DNA of 16,294 bases, taken from NCBI GenBank assembly GCA_013202635.1, contig JABMRO010000182.1, positions 1-16,294 on the forward strand, in the 5' to 3' direction. This document shows, piece by piece, positions 1 through 6,893 of the stretch (within the stretch, counting starts at the first letter, position 1; every line of letters begins with the position of its first letter). Under the pieces are notes generated by a model. It had not been told where the DNA came from. It ran no database searches and saw only the letters and a list, made by a program, of their open reading frames with translations. Origin of the DNA: Planctomycetota bacterium (GTDB lineage: Bacteria; Planctomycetota; Phycisphaerae; Sedimentisphaerales; Anaerobacaceae). The translations under genes and the position numbers were made by a program.

Positions 1-2
1 CA

Positions 3-971
3 CTTGAACTGTACGGCTTTGATTGTTCTATCCGCCAGGCCGGGATTGATTTTGCCAACAGCGGTTATCGTCTCTGGCATGCAAACAGGAATGGTCGTGA
101 TAACTTGCGCAAAGGAATTGCGCCGCCCGACTCCGGACATCCTGAGTTTAATACGCATGCCGACGACATAGATTATCAGATTGAAGCCGATTATGCAGGC
201 CTGATTGCGCCCGGCATGCCGAATGTAGCTATCGAACTGGGCGAAAAATTCGGACGGCTGATGAACTATGGGGACGGCCTTTACGGAGGCCAGTTTGTCG
301 GCGGAATGTACGCCAAGGCGTTCTTTGAAGATGATATGGTAAAGATTGTCCAGGCCGGCCTAAAGTGCATTCCAAAAAAGAGCCAATTCGCCGAATGTAT
401 CCGTGATGTACTTGCATGGTACAAAGAAAATCCCGACGACTGGAAAAAGACCTGGCAGCTTATTGAAGAAAAGTACCAGGACAATCCCGACTATCGTAAA
501 TTCTCCTGCGATAAGGGTGACTTTAATATCGACGCAAAGATTAACGCCGCCTACATAGTAATGGGCCTGCTGTATGGCGAAGGCGACCCGGACAAGACAA
601 TAATCATCTCGACACGCTGCGGCCAGGACTCCGACTGCAACCCTTCCAATTCAGGCGGCATATTATTTACAACTATCGGCTTCAAAAATCTGCCCGATAA
701 GTTCAAATCGGCCTTGAATCCGGAAGGCAAGTTCAGCCATACACCATACAATTTCCCAACCCTCGTGGAAGTAAGTAAGAAACTCGTCCGCCAGGCGGTT
801 AAGCGTGAAGGTGGCAGGATGCTGAAGGACAAGGCTGCTCAGGATGTCTTTATAATTCCGGTTCGAAAACCCAAACCCACAAAGTTCGAACAGTGCTGGG
901 AAGCCGGACCTATTGCAAACAGCAAATTCACAGAAGAAGAGATGGCGCAGATAAAAGTCCCGGAAGAATAA
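3..971 (+). CDS. ADP-ribosylglycohydrolase family protein, 5'-partial
   Basis: The reading frame is open from the first complete codon (position 3), so the true start lies outside the window; about 322 residues are present. The family hydrolyses ADP-ribose bonds using a binuclear magnesium centre. Visible support: a PGMPN stretch, an alanine/glycine-rich helical core (YGGQFVGGMYAKAFF) and, near nt 615-650, the segment TRCGQDSDCNPSN, which matches the position of the family's GGDxD-type metal-binding motif, here written GQDSDC. A TTG at 105 is not a credible start because homologous-looking sequence continues upstream of it. The N-terminal metal ligands cannot be seen, so activity and substrate remain unknown. 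Tat-type or secreted forms are common in planctomycetes, but the N-terminus is missing here. The gene is closed by a terminator at 998-1039. Confidence 0.82.
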   Translation, partial: LELYGFDCSIRQAGIDFANSGYRLWHANRNGRDNLRKGIAPPDSGHPEFNTHADDIDYQIEADYAGLIAPGMPNVAIELGEKFGRLMNYGDGLYGGQFVGGMYAKAFFEDDMVKIVQAGLKCIPKKSQFAECIRDVLAWYKENPDDWKKTWQLIEEKYQDNPDYRKFSCDKGDFNIDAKINAAYIVMGLLYGEGDPDKTIIISTRCGQDSDCNPSNSGGILFTTIGFKNLPDKFKSALNPEGKFSHTPYNFPTLVEVSKKLVRQAVKREGGRMLKDKAAQDVFIIPVRKPKPTKFEQCWEAGPIANSKFTEEEMAQIKVPEE

Positions 972-997
972 GGCTTATCCGGACTTGATATTTACAG

Positions 998-1039
998 GGC
1001 GGCTATAAGCGTTTTGCTTCTTAGCCGCCTTTTTTATTT
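998..1039 (+). terminator. Rho-independent terminator after the ADP-ribosylglycohydrolase gene
   Basis: Arms GGCGGCTA (998-1005) and TAGCCGCC (1022-1029) pair perfectly. The stem continues inside as AAGC (1007-1010) with GCTT (1016-1019) around a small loop. A T-rich tail follows at 1030-1039. It lies 27 bases after the stop codon and just before the promoter of the next gene, which separates the two transcription units. Confidence 0.9.
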
Positions 1040-1073
1040 GGCCTTTGTGATATATCGTTATGTCATGGTTTCA

Positions 1074-1102
1074 TTGACAAGTTACTTTAATTCTGGTATT
1101 CT
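1074..1102 (+). promoter_or_regulatory. sigma70-type promoter of the first ankyrin gene
   Basis: A consensus -35 box TTGACA (1074-1079), a 17-base spacer and a -10 box TATTCT (1097-1102). A start site about 7 bases downstream would fall at about 1109, inside or at the Shine-Dalgarno AAGAGG (1108-1113). The ATG is at 1123, so the leader would be only about 15 bases long. Confidence 0.7.
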
Positions 1103-1122
1103 CTTTCAAGAGGTAACCGAAG

Positions 1123-2556
1123 ATGAAATCGATAAAAGTCCTCTGCTTAATTTTGGCGTTCGCACCTATAGTCATTGAGTACGACAATGTATCTCCTTCA
1201 GACATAACACCGATGCACCGGGCCGCCATGGATGGTGACATTGAGCAGGTCAAAAAGCTGATTTCGGGTGGTACCTACGTAAATGCACAGAATATGGTTG
1301 GCAATACGCCGCTCCACCTGGCTGCCCAGAATGGCCACAGGGATATTATCGAGCTTCTTCTTGCCAGTGATGCCGATGTAAACATAAAGAATATGAGCGG
1401 CAGAACACCATTGCACTATGCCGCACAACGGGGTCACATGGAAGCCTCCAAACTTCTGATTACAAAAGGCGCCTTGGTCGATGCGAGAAATAAAACCGGC
1501 GGTACTCCACTGCACTATGCCGCCAATGCCGGACACGGAGATATGGCCGAATTGCTTTTGGCCAATGGTGCTGATATTAATGCACAGGGCGAATCCGGCG
1601 GGACACCCCTGCACGGAGCGGTCATAAATGGCAGCAAAGATGTCATTGAATTGCTCGTATTAAAAGGCGCTGATGTCAACCTTATTGATAAGGGCGGCAA
1701 TACCCCGCTGAGCGAGGCCGTTCAACTGCACGATAAGGAAGCGGCTGAGTTTCTGGTCGTCAAAGGGGCCATAGTCGAAGACGTGATAAACAGCCTTCTC
1801 CTGAAAGATTTAAAACCGCTGCTCAAAGCCGCCAAAGAGGGTGATTTCGGCAGTGTTAAATCACTCATTTCAAATGGTGCGGATGTAAATATAACGGACT
1901 GGCAAAGCAAAACTCCGCTGCACCATGCAGTAGAGGCCGGGCATATAGAAATTGTTGGTTTGCTACTGGCCAACCGAGCATGGGTCAATGCCAAAGACAC
2001 ATGGAACTGTGAGACACCTTTACATATGGCTACACGAATGTGCCGCAAGGACATAGCGCAGCTTCTTCTATCTAATGGCGCTGACGTCAATGCAAAAAAA
2101 CAGTTGGACGATACCCCCCTGCTAATGGCGGCCCTTGCAGGCCCCGAACACTTGGAGAAACATTTGAGTACTGAAGGTGATGATGTCACAACAGATACGG
2201 CTACATATCTCAGAGAATTGGAGAAATTCAAAAGCCTCCTCGAAAACGACACTAAAATCGATTCAAGAGATGTGACTGACGCAACACCCCTGCACCTGAC
2301 AGCCCTGGACGGCCACATCGAACTGGCGGAATTGCTCATTGCCAATAGCGCCAATATAAATGCAAAGTGTAAATTCGGTGAAACACCGCTGCACTTTGCC
2401 GCCGGAGGCGGACACAGGGAGATAGTTGAGTTGCTAATAGAAAAAGGCGCCAACGTTACCGCAACAGACTACCAGCGACAGTCCCCTCTAAAATGGGCAA
2501 AAGAAAAAGGCCGCAAAGAAATCGTCGAACTTTTGCGTAAGCACGGGGGTAGGTAA
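1123..2556 (+). CDS. Secreted ankyrin-repeat protein
   Basis: A 477-residue protein with an N-terminal hydrophobic segment (KVLCLILAFAPIVI, about residues 5-18) that looks like a signal peptide or membrane anchor. It is followed almost entirely by ankyrin repeats: about 13-14 units of roughly 33 residues, each with TPLHxAA...GH...ELLLxxGADVNAK. Units around residues 345-390 are degenerate (a YLRELEKFKSLLENDTKI stretch in place of a full repeat). The last unit, SPLKWAKEKGRKEIVELLRKHGG, is a usual C-terminal capping repeat. Ankyrin arrays bind other proteins; the partner is unknown and there is no enzymatic domain. The start is supported by AAGAGG 9 bases upstream and by the promoter at 1074-1102. 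A paralogue follows directly, so this is probably the first gene of a two-gene unit produced by tandem duplication. Confidence 0.92.
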   Translation: MKSIKVLCLILAFAPIVIEYDNVSPSDITPMHRAAMDGDIEQVKKLISGGTYVNAQNMVGNTPLHLAAQNGHRDIIELLLASDADVNIKNMSGRTPLHYAAQRGHMEASKLLITKGALVDARNKTGGTPLHYAANAGHGDMAELLLANGADINAQGESGGTPLHGAVINGSKDVIELLVLKGADVNLIDKGGNTPLSEAVQLHDKEAAEFLVVKGAIVEDVINSLLLKDLKPLLKAAKEGDFGSVKSLISNGADVNITDWQSKTPLHHAVEAGHIEIVGLLLANRAWVNAKDTWNCETPLHMATRMCRKDIAQLLLSNGADVNAKKQLDDTPLLMAALAGPEHLEKHLSTEGDDVTTDTATYLRELEKFKSLLENDTKIDSRDVTDATPLHLTALDGHIELAELLIANSANINAKCKFGETPLHFAAGGGHREIVELLIEKGANVTATDYQRQSPLKWAKEKGRKEIVELLRKHGGR

Positions 2557-2599
2557 TTATAAAGCAGGAGTATTATATCCTTTAAAGAGACAATAATAG

Positions 2600-2869
2600 A
2601 TGAAATATGTAAAAGTCATCTTCTTGATTTTTGTCCTATTCCTAATCTTTTTTGGATTCCAGAAGATACCTCATACTGATTTACAAATAAATCCTGCCAT
2701 TATTAATGCTATTAGGGATAATAACATTGAACAATTACAATCCTTAATCTTAAGCGGAGCTGATATAAATGAAAAAGATAGATTTGGCTGTACTCCACTG
2801 CATTTTGCGATTTCCCATGAAAGAAAGAATATAGTACAACTCCTAATAAAAAGTGGCGCTGATATTTAA
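2600..2869 (+). CDS. N-terminal fragment of the second ankyrin protein
   Basis: An 89-residue frame holding the hydrophobic export segment and two ankyrin repeats, ending in the premature TAA at 2867-2869. If translated as such it would give a short exported fragment. The ATG at 2600 follows an AAAGAGA stretch about 12 bases upstream, a weak ribosome binding site, and sits close behind the preceding gene, so coupled translation is plausible. Confidence 0.6.
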   Translation: MKYVKVIFLIFVLFLIFFGFQKIPHTDLQINPAIINAIRDNNIEQLQSLILSGADINEKDRFGCTPLHFAISHERKNIVQLLIKSGADI

Positions 2870-3737
2870 CGTAATGGAGTGTCATGGACGAACACCATTG
2901 CACGAAGCAGTCATAGAAGGAGATAAAGCAATAGTGGAATTACTTATCGCTAACGGAGCTTACATCGACCCAAATAACGAATCTATCGAGACGCCGCTAC
3001 ACATTGCTGCTTCAAACAGCAATATAGAAATGGTGGAACTATTAATTGCAGAAGGCGCTGAGGTCACAGTCCACATAGCTGTATATCTCAACGATCTTGA
3101 AAAAATCAAAACCCTTATTAATAATGGTGCCAAGATCGATGAAAGTGACAGTTCTGGTGCAACACCTCTGCATAGGGCGGCAGGTATTGGATACCTTGAA
3201 ATAGTGGAATTCCTTGTTAATAGCGGCGCGGACATAAACGCAAAAATCAAAGAAGTTGGCTGTACACCACTGCATATGGCATATCTTTGGGCAGACCGGG
3301 AGACTACAAAGTTCGTTATTAACAAGGGTGCAGATCTCAACGCGAAGGATCCAGGTGGAGATACACTGCTGCATCGCGTAGTCAGAGATAAAGACTATGA
3401 TTTAGCAAAGCTACTTGTCGAAAAAGGCGCTGATGTCAATGCGCAAATGGAAATTGGCTGGAACCCACTGATGCTTGCAATATTCGATGAACATGAAAAA
3501 TTTGTGGAGTACCTAATTGAGAAAGGAGCCGATGTTAATACGAAAACCTCCGAAGGCAATTATACAGCATTGCACTACGCTGCCAGTAGCGGACAAAAAA
3601 AGATAGTTGAGCTTTTACTGACAAAAGGCGCAGATATTAACGCAAAAAATTCCAAGCACCTAACCCCTTTAAAATGGGCAAAAGACAAAGGACAAACAGA
3701 AATCGTCGAACTTTTACTCAAACACGGGGGTAAGTAA
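2853..3737 (+). CDS. C-terminal fragment of the second ankyrin protein
   Basis: This frame is open from a GTG at 2853, with an in-frame ATG at 2874, and carries about nine ankyrin repeats plus the capping repeat. Neither start has a visible Shine-Dalgarno sequence and the frame lacks a signal peptide. It is best read as the downstream part of the interrupted gene rather than an independent cytoplasmic protein. The repeats downstream of the break keep full consensus positions, so there is little sign of long decay. Confidence 0.6.
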   Translation: MALIFNVMECHGRTPLHEAVIEGDKAIVELLIANGAYIDPNNESIETPLHIAASNSNIEMVELLIAEGAEVTVHIAVYLNDLEKIKTLINNGAKIDESDSSGATPLHRAAGIGYLEIVEFLVNSGADINAKIKEVGCTPLHMAYLWADRETTKFVINKGADLNAKDPGGDTLLHRVVRDKDYDLAKLLVEKGADVNAQMEIGWNPLMLAIFDEHEKFVEYLIEKGADVNTKTSEGNYTALHYAASSGQKKIVELLLTKGADINAKNSKHLTPLKWAKDKGQTEIVELLLKHGGK

Positions 3738-3751
3738 TGATGAAATTGTGA

Positions 3752-3780
3752 TTGAATTAATATTGAAAAGCCGCTATAAT
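3752..3780 (+). promoter_or_regulatory. sigma70-type promoter of the Tat/aldo-keto-reductase-like pair
   Basis: TTGAAT (3752-3757), a 17-base spacer and a perfect TATAAT (3775-3780), lying between the ankyrin stop codon and the ATG at 3817. The Shine-Dalgarno AGGAG (3804-3808) then sits 8 bases from that ATG. This makes the following two genes a transcription unit of their own. Confidence 0.7.
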
Positions 3781-3816
3781 TGTTTTATTGACGTAAAGAC
3801 TTTAGGAGTATAAAAA

Positions 3817-4761
3817 ATGTCGGAAAATCTGAATCGTCGCGATTTTTTCAAAAAGTCTCTGATAGCCTCGGCCGGGGTTACGTCGGCTTTGAGTCTTGAA
3901 GAGAAGAACTTATTAGCACAAATGAAAAAGCCCGCCAAACAGACCGCAGCAGCGGTCAAAGGTCTGCCGAGAGGCAAAATTGGCAACCTCAATATCAGCA
4001 GGATATTCTGCGGCGGAAATCTAATCGGCGGCTGGGCGCACAGCAGGGACCTGACTTATGTTTCTTCTCTGGTCGTGGCTTATCATACCGATGAAAAGGT
4101 CTTTGAAACATTGGAGCTGGCCGAGGAGAACGGCATCAATGCCATTTTGACTAATCCTGTTTCCGACAGGGTCATCAATAAGTATTGGAATGAAAGAGGC
4201 GGCAAGATTCAGTGGATTTCGGATTGTGCCGGTGGGCCGGACATCAAGACAGGAATAAAACGCTCCGTCGATAGCGGGGTCCATTCGGCATATATACAGG
4301 GCGGCCTTGCAGATAATGCGGTCGAAAAGGGCCAGGTTGACCTGTTGGGCGAAGCGCTCGAATATATCAAAGAGCAGGGCATACCCGGCGGAATGGGAGC
4401 ACACCTGCTCAGTACAGTCAAGGCCTGTGTAAAAGCCGGCCTTAAACCTGATTACTGGGTCAAGACACTGCATCCCGGAAAGTACTGGTCAGCCAAGATT
4501 CACCCTGAGAACGATAATATCTGGAGCAAAACTCCGAAAGAGACAATAAAGTTTATGGAAAAGCTGGATACACCCTGGATTGCTTATAAGGTACTGGCTG
4601 CCGGTGCTATCCATCCAAGAGACGACTTCAAATATGCTTTTGAAAATGGTGCAGATTTCCTCTGCGTCGGGATGTTTGATTTTCAGGTTATCGAAGATGT
4701 GCTCATCGCAAAAGATGCGCTCTCCGGTAAATTGAACAGACGCCGTCCCTGGAGGGCGTAA
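3817..4761 (+). CDS. Tat-signal protein with aldo/keto-reductase-like barrel, copy 1
   Basis: A 314-residue protein beginning with a twin-arginine signal (NRRDFFKKS, residues 6-14) and a short hydrophobic stretch (about 15-28), so export across the inner membrane in folded form is expected. The body starts with GKIGNLNISRIFCGGNLIGG, like the first strand of aldo/keto reductases, and ends with PWIAYKVLAAGAIHP...GADFLCVGMFDFQVIEDV, like their C-terminal NADPH-binding half. Where reductases carry the catalytic Asp and Tyr (usual GINxxDTAxxYG) this protein has GINAILTNPVSDRV, and the Lys and His strands read QWISDCAGG and SAYIQGG. All four tetrad residues therefore appear to be missing. The real function is unknown; a TIM-barrel binding protein or a different chemistry are alternatives. 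AGGAG lies 8 bases before the ATG. The next gene is a close paralogue. Confidence 0.75.
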   Translation: MSENLNRRDFFKKSLIASAGVTSALSLEEKNLLAQMKKPAKQTAAAVKGLPRGKIGNLNISRIFCGGNLIGGWAHSRDLTYVSSLVVAYHTDEKVFETLELAEENGINAILTNPVSDRVINKYWNERGGKIQWISDCAGGPDIKTGIKRSVDSGVHSAYIQGGLADNAVEKGQVDLLGEALEYIKEQGIPGGMGAHLLSTVKACVKAGLKPDYWVKTLHPGKYWSAKIHPENDNIWSKTPKETIKFMEKLDTPWIAYKVLAAGAIHPRDDFKYAFENGADFLCVGMFDFQVIEDVLIAKDALSGKLNRRRPWRA

Positions 4762-4780
4762 CACGTTTAGCAACAATAGT

Positions 4781-4785
4781 AAGGG
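4781..4785 (+). promoter_or_regulatory. Ribosome binding site that fixes the start of copy 2
   Basis: AAGGG at 4781-4785 lies 8 bases before the ATG at 4794. An in-frame GTG at 4785 overlaps this site, so it cannot be used with it; the ATG at 4794 is the supported start. Confidence 0.65.
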
Positions 4786-4793
4786 TGCAGAAA

Positions 4794-5768
4794 ATGTCAA
4801 AAGATTTGAATCGAAGACAGTTCGTCAAAAAATCCCTCCTTGCCTCCGCGGCCGTTACATCAGCTATGAGTCTCGAAGAAAAAGCTTTATTAGCACAAAT
4901 GAATAAGCCCGCCAAACAAACCGCAGGCTCCGCTAAAGGCCTGCCCACGGGCAAAATCGGCAATGTCAAGATAAGCAGGATAATCTGCGGCGGAAATCTC
5001 ATCAGCGGATACGCTCACAGCAGAGATTTGATTTATGTATCTTCTTTACTGAACCACTATTTCACAGATGAAAAGATTATAGAAACCCTCCAGATATGTG
5101 AGGAAAATGGAATCAACACTATCATCACCGGAACCGGCTCGGCCGGGCTTTTGAAAAAATACTGGAACGAAAGAGGCGGCAAAATTCAGTGGTTCGCCCA
5201 ATGCATGGCCGAGACGGACGACCTTACATCCGACGTCAAAAAAGCAATTGATAACGGAGCAACCGGAGCTTTCTTACTGGGAAATATCGGAGACAACTGG
5301 GCCCGGAACGACAGAACCGACCTTATCGGAAAAGTCGTAGATTTTATAAAAGACAACGGCGTCATCGCCGGCGTCGGCGGGCATAATCTCCGCACGCCCA
5401 TGGCCGCTGAAAAGGCGGGCATCGACGCCGACTTCTACATGAAAACCCACCACAGCACCAAATACTGGTCAACGCGCAGGCCAAACCAGCAAGAAGATGT
5501 TATTGATAATTACCGCGATGACAACTACTGGGACAAGTACCCTGAAAAAACCGCCGAGTTTATGAAGACGGTGAAAAAGCCCTGGATTGCTTATAAGGTA
5601 TTGGCCGCCGGCGCTATCCATCCAAGAAACGGCTTCAAATATGCTTTTCAAAACGGTGCCGATTTTCTCTGCGTGGGAATGTTCGATTTTCAGGTCATCG
5701 AAGACGTACTTATCGCCAGGAACATCTTATCCGGCAACATAGAAAGACAGCGTCCCTGGAGAGCGTAG
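4794..5768 (+). CDS. Tat-signal protein with aldo/keto-reductase-like barrel, copy 2
   Basis: A 324-residue paralogue of the preceding gene, 32 bases downstream and probably on the same transcript. The N-terminus NRRQFVKKS is again a twin-arginine signal, followed by ALLAQMNKPAKQTAG, nearly identical to copy 1. The C-terminal 60 residues are almost the same in both (KPWIAYKVLAAGAIHPRNGF...RPWRA). The middle differs: copy 2 has an extra segment near residues 225-245 (RRPNQQEDVIDNYRDDN) and GINTIITGTGSAGLLKKYW where copy 1 has GINAILTNPVSDRVINKYW. As in copy 1, the residues expected for the aldo/keto-reductase tetrad are not present. The shared WNERGGKIQW motif may mark the family's own active or binding site. 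It ends 4 bases from the convergent pseudopilin gene, with no visible terminator between them. Function unknown. Confidence 0.75.
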   Translation: MSKDLNRRQFVKKSLLASAAVTSAMSLEEKALLAQMNKPAKQTAGSAKGLPTGKIGNVKISRIICGGNLISGYAHSRDLIYVSSLLNHYFTDEKIIETLQICEENGINTIITGTGSAGLLKKYWNERGGKIQWFAQCMAETDDLTSDVKKAIDNGATGAFLLGNIGDNWARNDRTDLIGKVVDFIKDNGVIAGVGGHNLRTPMAAEKAGIDADFYMKTHHSTKYWSTRRPNQQEDVIDNYRDDNYWDKYPEKTAEFMKTVKKPWIAYKVLAAGAIHPRNGFKYAFQNGADFLCVGMFDFQVIEDVLIARNILSGNIERQRPWRA

Positions 5769-5772
5769 AAAA

Positions 5773-6600
5773 TCAGTAGTCCTTGAATCCTTTCATCCAC
5801 TCGGGCCAGTCATCTGACTGGACGAGGCCCGCCTGTGTCCATGTGCCGCTTGTGTCGTAATTTCGATGCCACTTCAACGTCCAGAGTTCTTTAAGTCCGA
5901 CCTTTCTGGAAGAAAAATCCACAAAAACGCTGTTCACAAATCCATCGTGCCGGTTAATGCAGAGCATTTTCATCGCATTCGAAGTCCAGTCGTCCCTCTG
6001 GCCTTCAAACAACGGAGGGTTATCGGTGTCATGTGGCCTTGTATCCCACCACAGGTCATCCAGGAAAAGTGGTATATTAGCCGCACCATTGACATCGCGG
6101 CTCCTCCAATAGTGTTCACCCGGCTTGCCCCCCTCCCGCCCCGGCAGCGGGTCGGTAACCCATATATTAATCCCATAGCTGCCGTACTCGTCATAATAGT
6201 TCGTCCAGGCCGCATGCGGTACCTGCCAGCCCTGGTCGTAAGGTTTCGTTGCCGTCGGGCAGCAGCAGAGTTCCTGGTTGTGTATGTAGTATGGCCGCAG
6301 CACAGTCATCCAACTCGCATCCTGGTCCGCACCGACGTTCCAGCCTCTATGGAAATAACCGTTGTTGTCGTCCGTGTACATCGAAAAGTAAAGGCCCCAC
6401 TGCTTCAGGTTCGACTGACAGGCTACCGCCTTTGCCTGTCCCTTAACCCGCTGTAGTGCCGGCATCAAGACCGCCATTAATAACACAATAATGGCAATAA
6501 CTACCAATAGCTCTATTAAGGTAAACCCCGCTATAAACCTTCCGCCTTCAATATAGAGAGTTCTTTTCTTTTTGGGGGTAAAGCCTTTTCCACTGCACAT
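5773..6600 (-). CDS. Pseudopilin-like protein with prepilin N-terminal cleavage/methylation domain
   Basis: A 275-residue protein with a 25-residue basic leader ending in AG, then FTLIELLVVIAIIVLLMAVLMPAL. The prepilin peptidase cut is expected between Gly25 and Phe26, with the usual Glu at +5 of the mature protein. The hydrophobic helix is followed by a QAKAVACQSNLKQWGLYFSMYTDDNNGYF segment, typical of the large planctomycete/lentisphaera families of type II secretion G-like pseudopilins. The C-terminus contains NRHDGFVNSVFVDFSSRKV, a variant of the family's HDGxxNxxFxDGS end in which DG is replaced by DF. Such proteins occur in many copies per genome; their cargo or role is unknown. The start is well supported by AAGGAGA (6607-6613) with GGAG 7 bases from the ATG, and by the promoter at 6688-6717. 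Products would be inserted in the inner membrane. Confidence 0.9.
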   Translation of the reverse strand: MCSGKGFTPKKKRTLYIEGGRFIAGFTLIELLVVIAIIVLLMAVLMPALQRVKGQAKAVACQSNLKQWGLYFSMYTDDNNGYFHRGWNVGADQDASWMTVLRPYYIHNQELCCCPTATKPYDQGWQVPHAAWTNYYDEYGSYGINIWVTDPLPGREGGKPGEHYWRSRDVNGAANIPLFLDDLWWDTRPHDTDNPPLFEGQRDDWTSNAMKMLCINRHDGFVNSVFVDFSSRKVGLKELWTLKWHRNYDTSGTWTQAGLVQSDDWPEWMKGFKDY

Positions 6601-6893
6601 ATCAGGTCTCCTTCTCTGTTTATGAAGGTTCTGCTAAACCGATATTTTCGCCAGACATTATGAGCCCTGCAGATGTTCTTGTGTATTATTATACCACACT
6701 GAGTCGTTATAACGCAAGTTGATGGCAATAGATTTTATAACTAATTAGAACCACTCCTGCCTGGTCTGATTATGTTATTTTGGGTTGTTTTTGTGTCACA
6801 GACTACACTTTAAGACAAGTTTGTCCTTATAAGTGCTCTCTGAGCCGTTTAGAAAGCTGGTAGTCTCACTCGTATTTGTACCTGCAAGCTGCT
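6601..6893. other. AT-rich intergenic region between two minus-strand genes
   Basis: Besides the pseudopilin promoter and ribosome binding site, nothing else is recognisable. There is no hairpin with a T-tract that would end the upstream PQQ-like gene, and no tRNA-like fold. Only very short inverted repeats occur, such as GACA/TGTC near 6813-6824. Confidence 0.5.
6688..6717 (-). promoter_or_regulatory. sigma70-type promoter of the pseudopilin gene
   Basis: Read on the minus strand: -35 TTGCGT (6712-6717), an 18-base spacer and a perfect -10 TATAAT (6688-6693). The predicted leader is about 80 bases long and ends with the strong Shine-Dalgarno at 6607-6613. Confidence 0.55.

Larger units (their letters stand above)
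2600..3737 (+). pseudogene. Second secreted ankyrin-repeat gene, split by a +1 frameshift
   Basis: Two overlapping frames join into one 378-residue ankyrin protein if a single T is removed from the TTT at 2865-2867. The first frame ends GADI followed by a TAA stop (2867-2869). Dropping one T gives GADINVMECHGRTPLHEA, which restores the ankyrin consensus across the join. The N-terminus MKYVKVIFLIFVLFLIFFGF is a strong signal peptide or anchor like that of the upstream paralogue. About 11 repeats follow, including a degenerate YLNDLEKIKTLINNGAKI unit matching the one in the upstream protein, and the end TPLKWAKDKGQTEIVELLLKHGG is the same cap. The gene starts 43 bases after the upstream ankyrin gene and probably shares its transcript. 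It looks more AT-rich than its neighbour. The break may be a real mutation, an assembly or sequencing error, or (least likely) programmed frameshifting. Confidence 0.8.

Noticed and set aside
1722..2453. A 243-residue minus-strand frame opposite the first ankyrin gene
   Set aside because: It is antisense to conserved ankyrin repeats; repeated codon patterns keep the opposite strand open. No ribosome binding site or recognisable domain.
1200..3730. Regular repeats about 99 bases apart that could be taken for a repeat array or CRISPR
   Set aside because: The spacing equals 33 codons and the units translate as ankyrin repeats, with diverged DNA; there are no identical repeats with unique spacers.
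4785..4793. GTG at 4785 as the start of the second Tat protein
   Set aside because: It overlaps the AAGGG ribosome binding site; the ATG at 4794 has the right spacing and matches the start of the paralogue.
5866..6456. A 196-residue plus-strand frame opposite the pseudopilin gene
   Set aside because: The minus-strand gene has a full prepilin signature, a strong Shine-Dalgarno and a promoter; the opposite frame is low-complexity and unlike any family.
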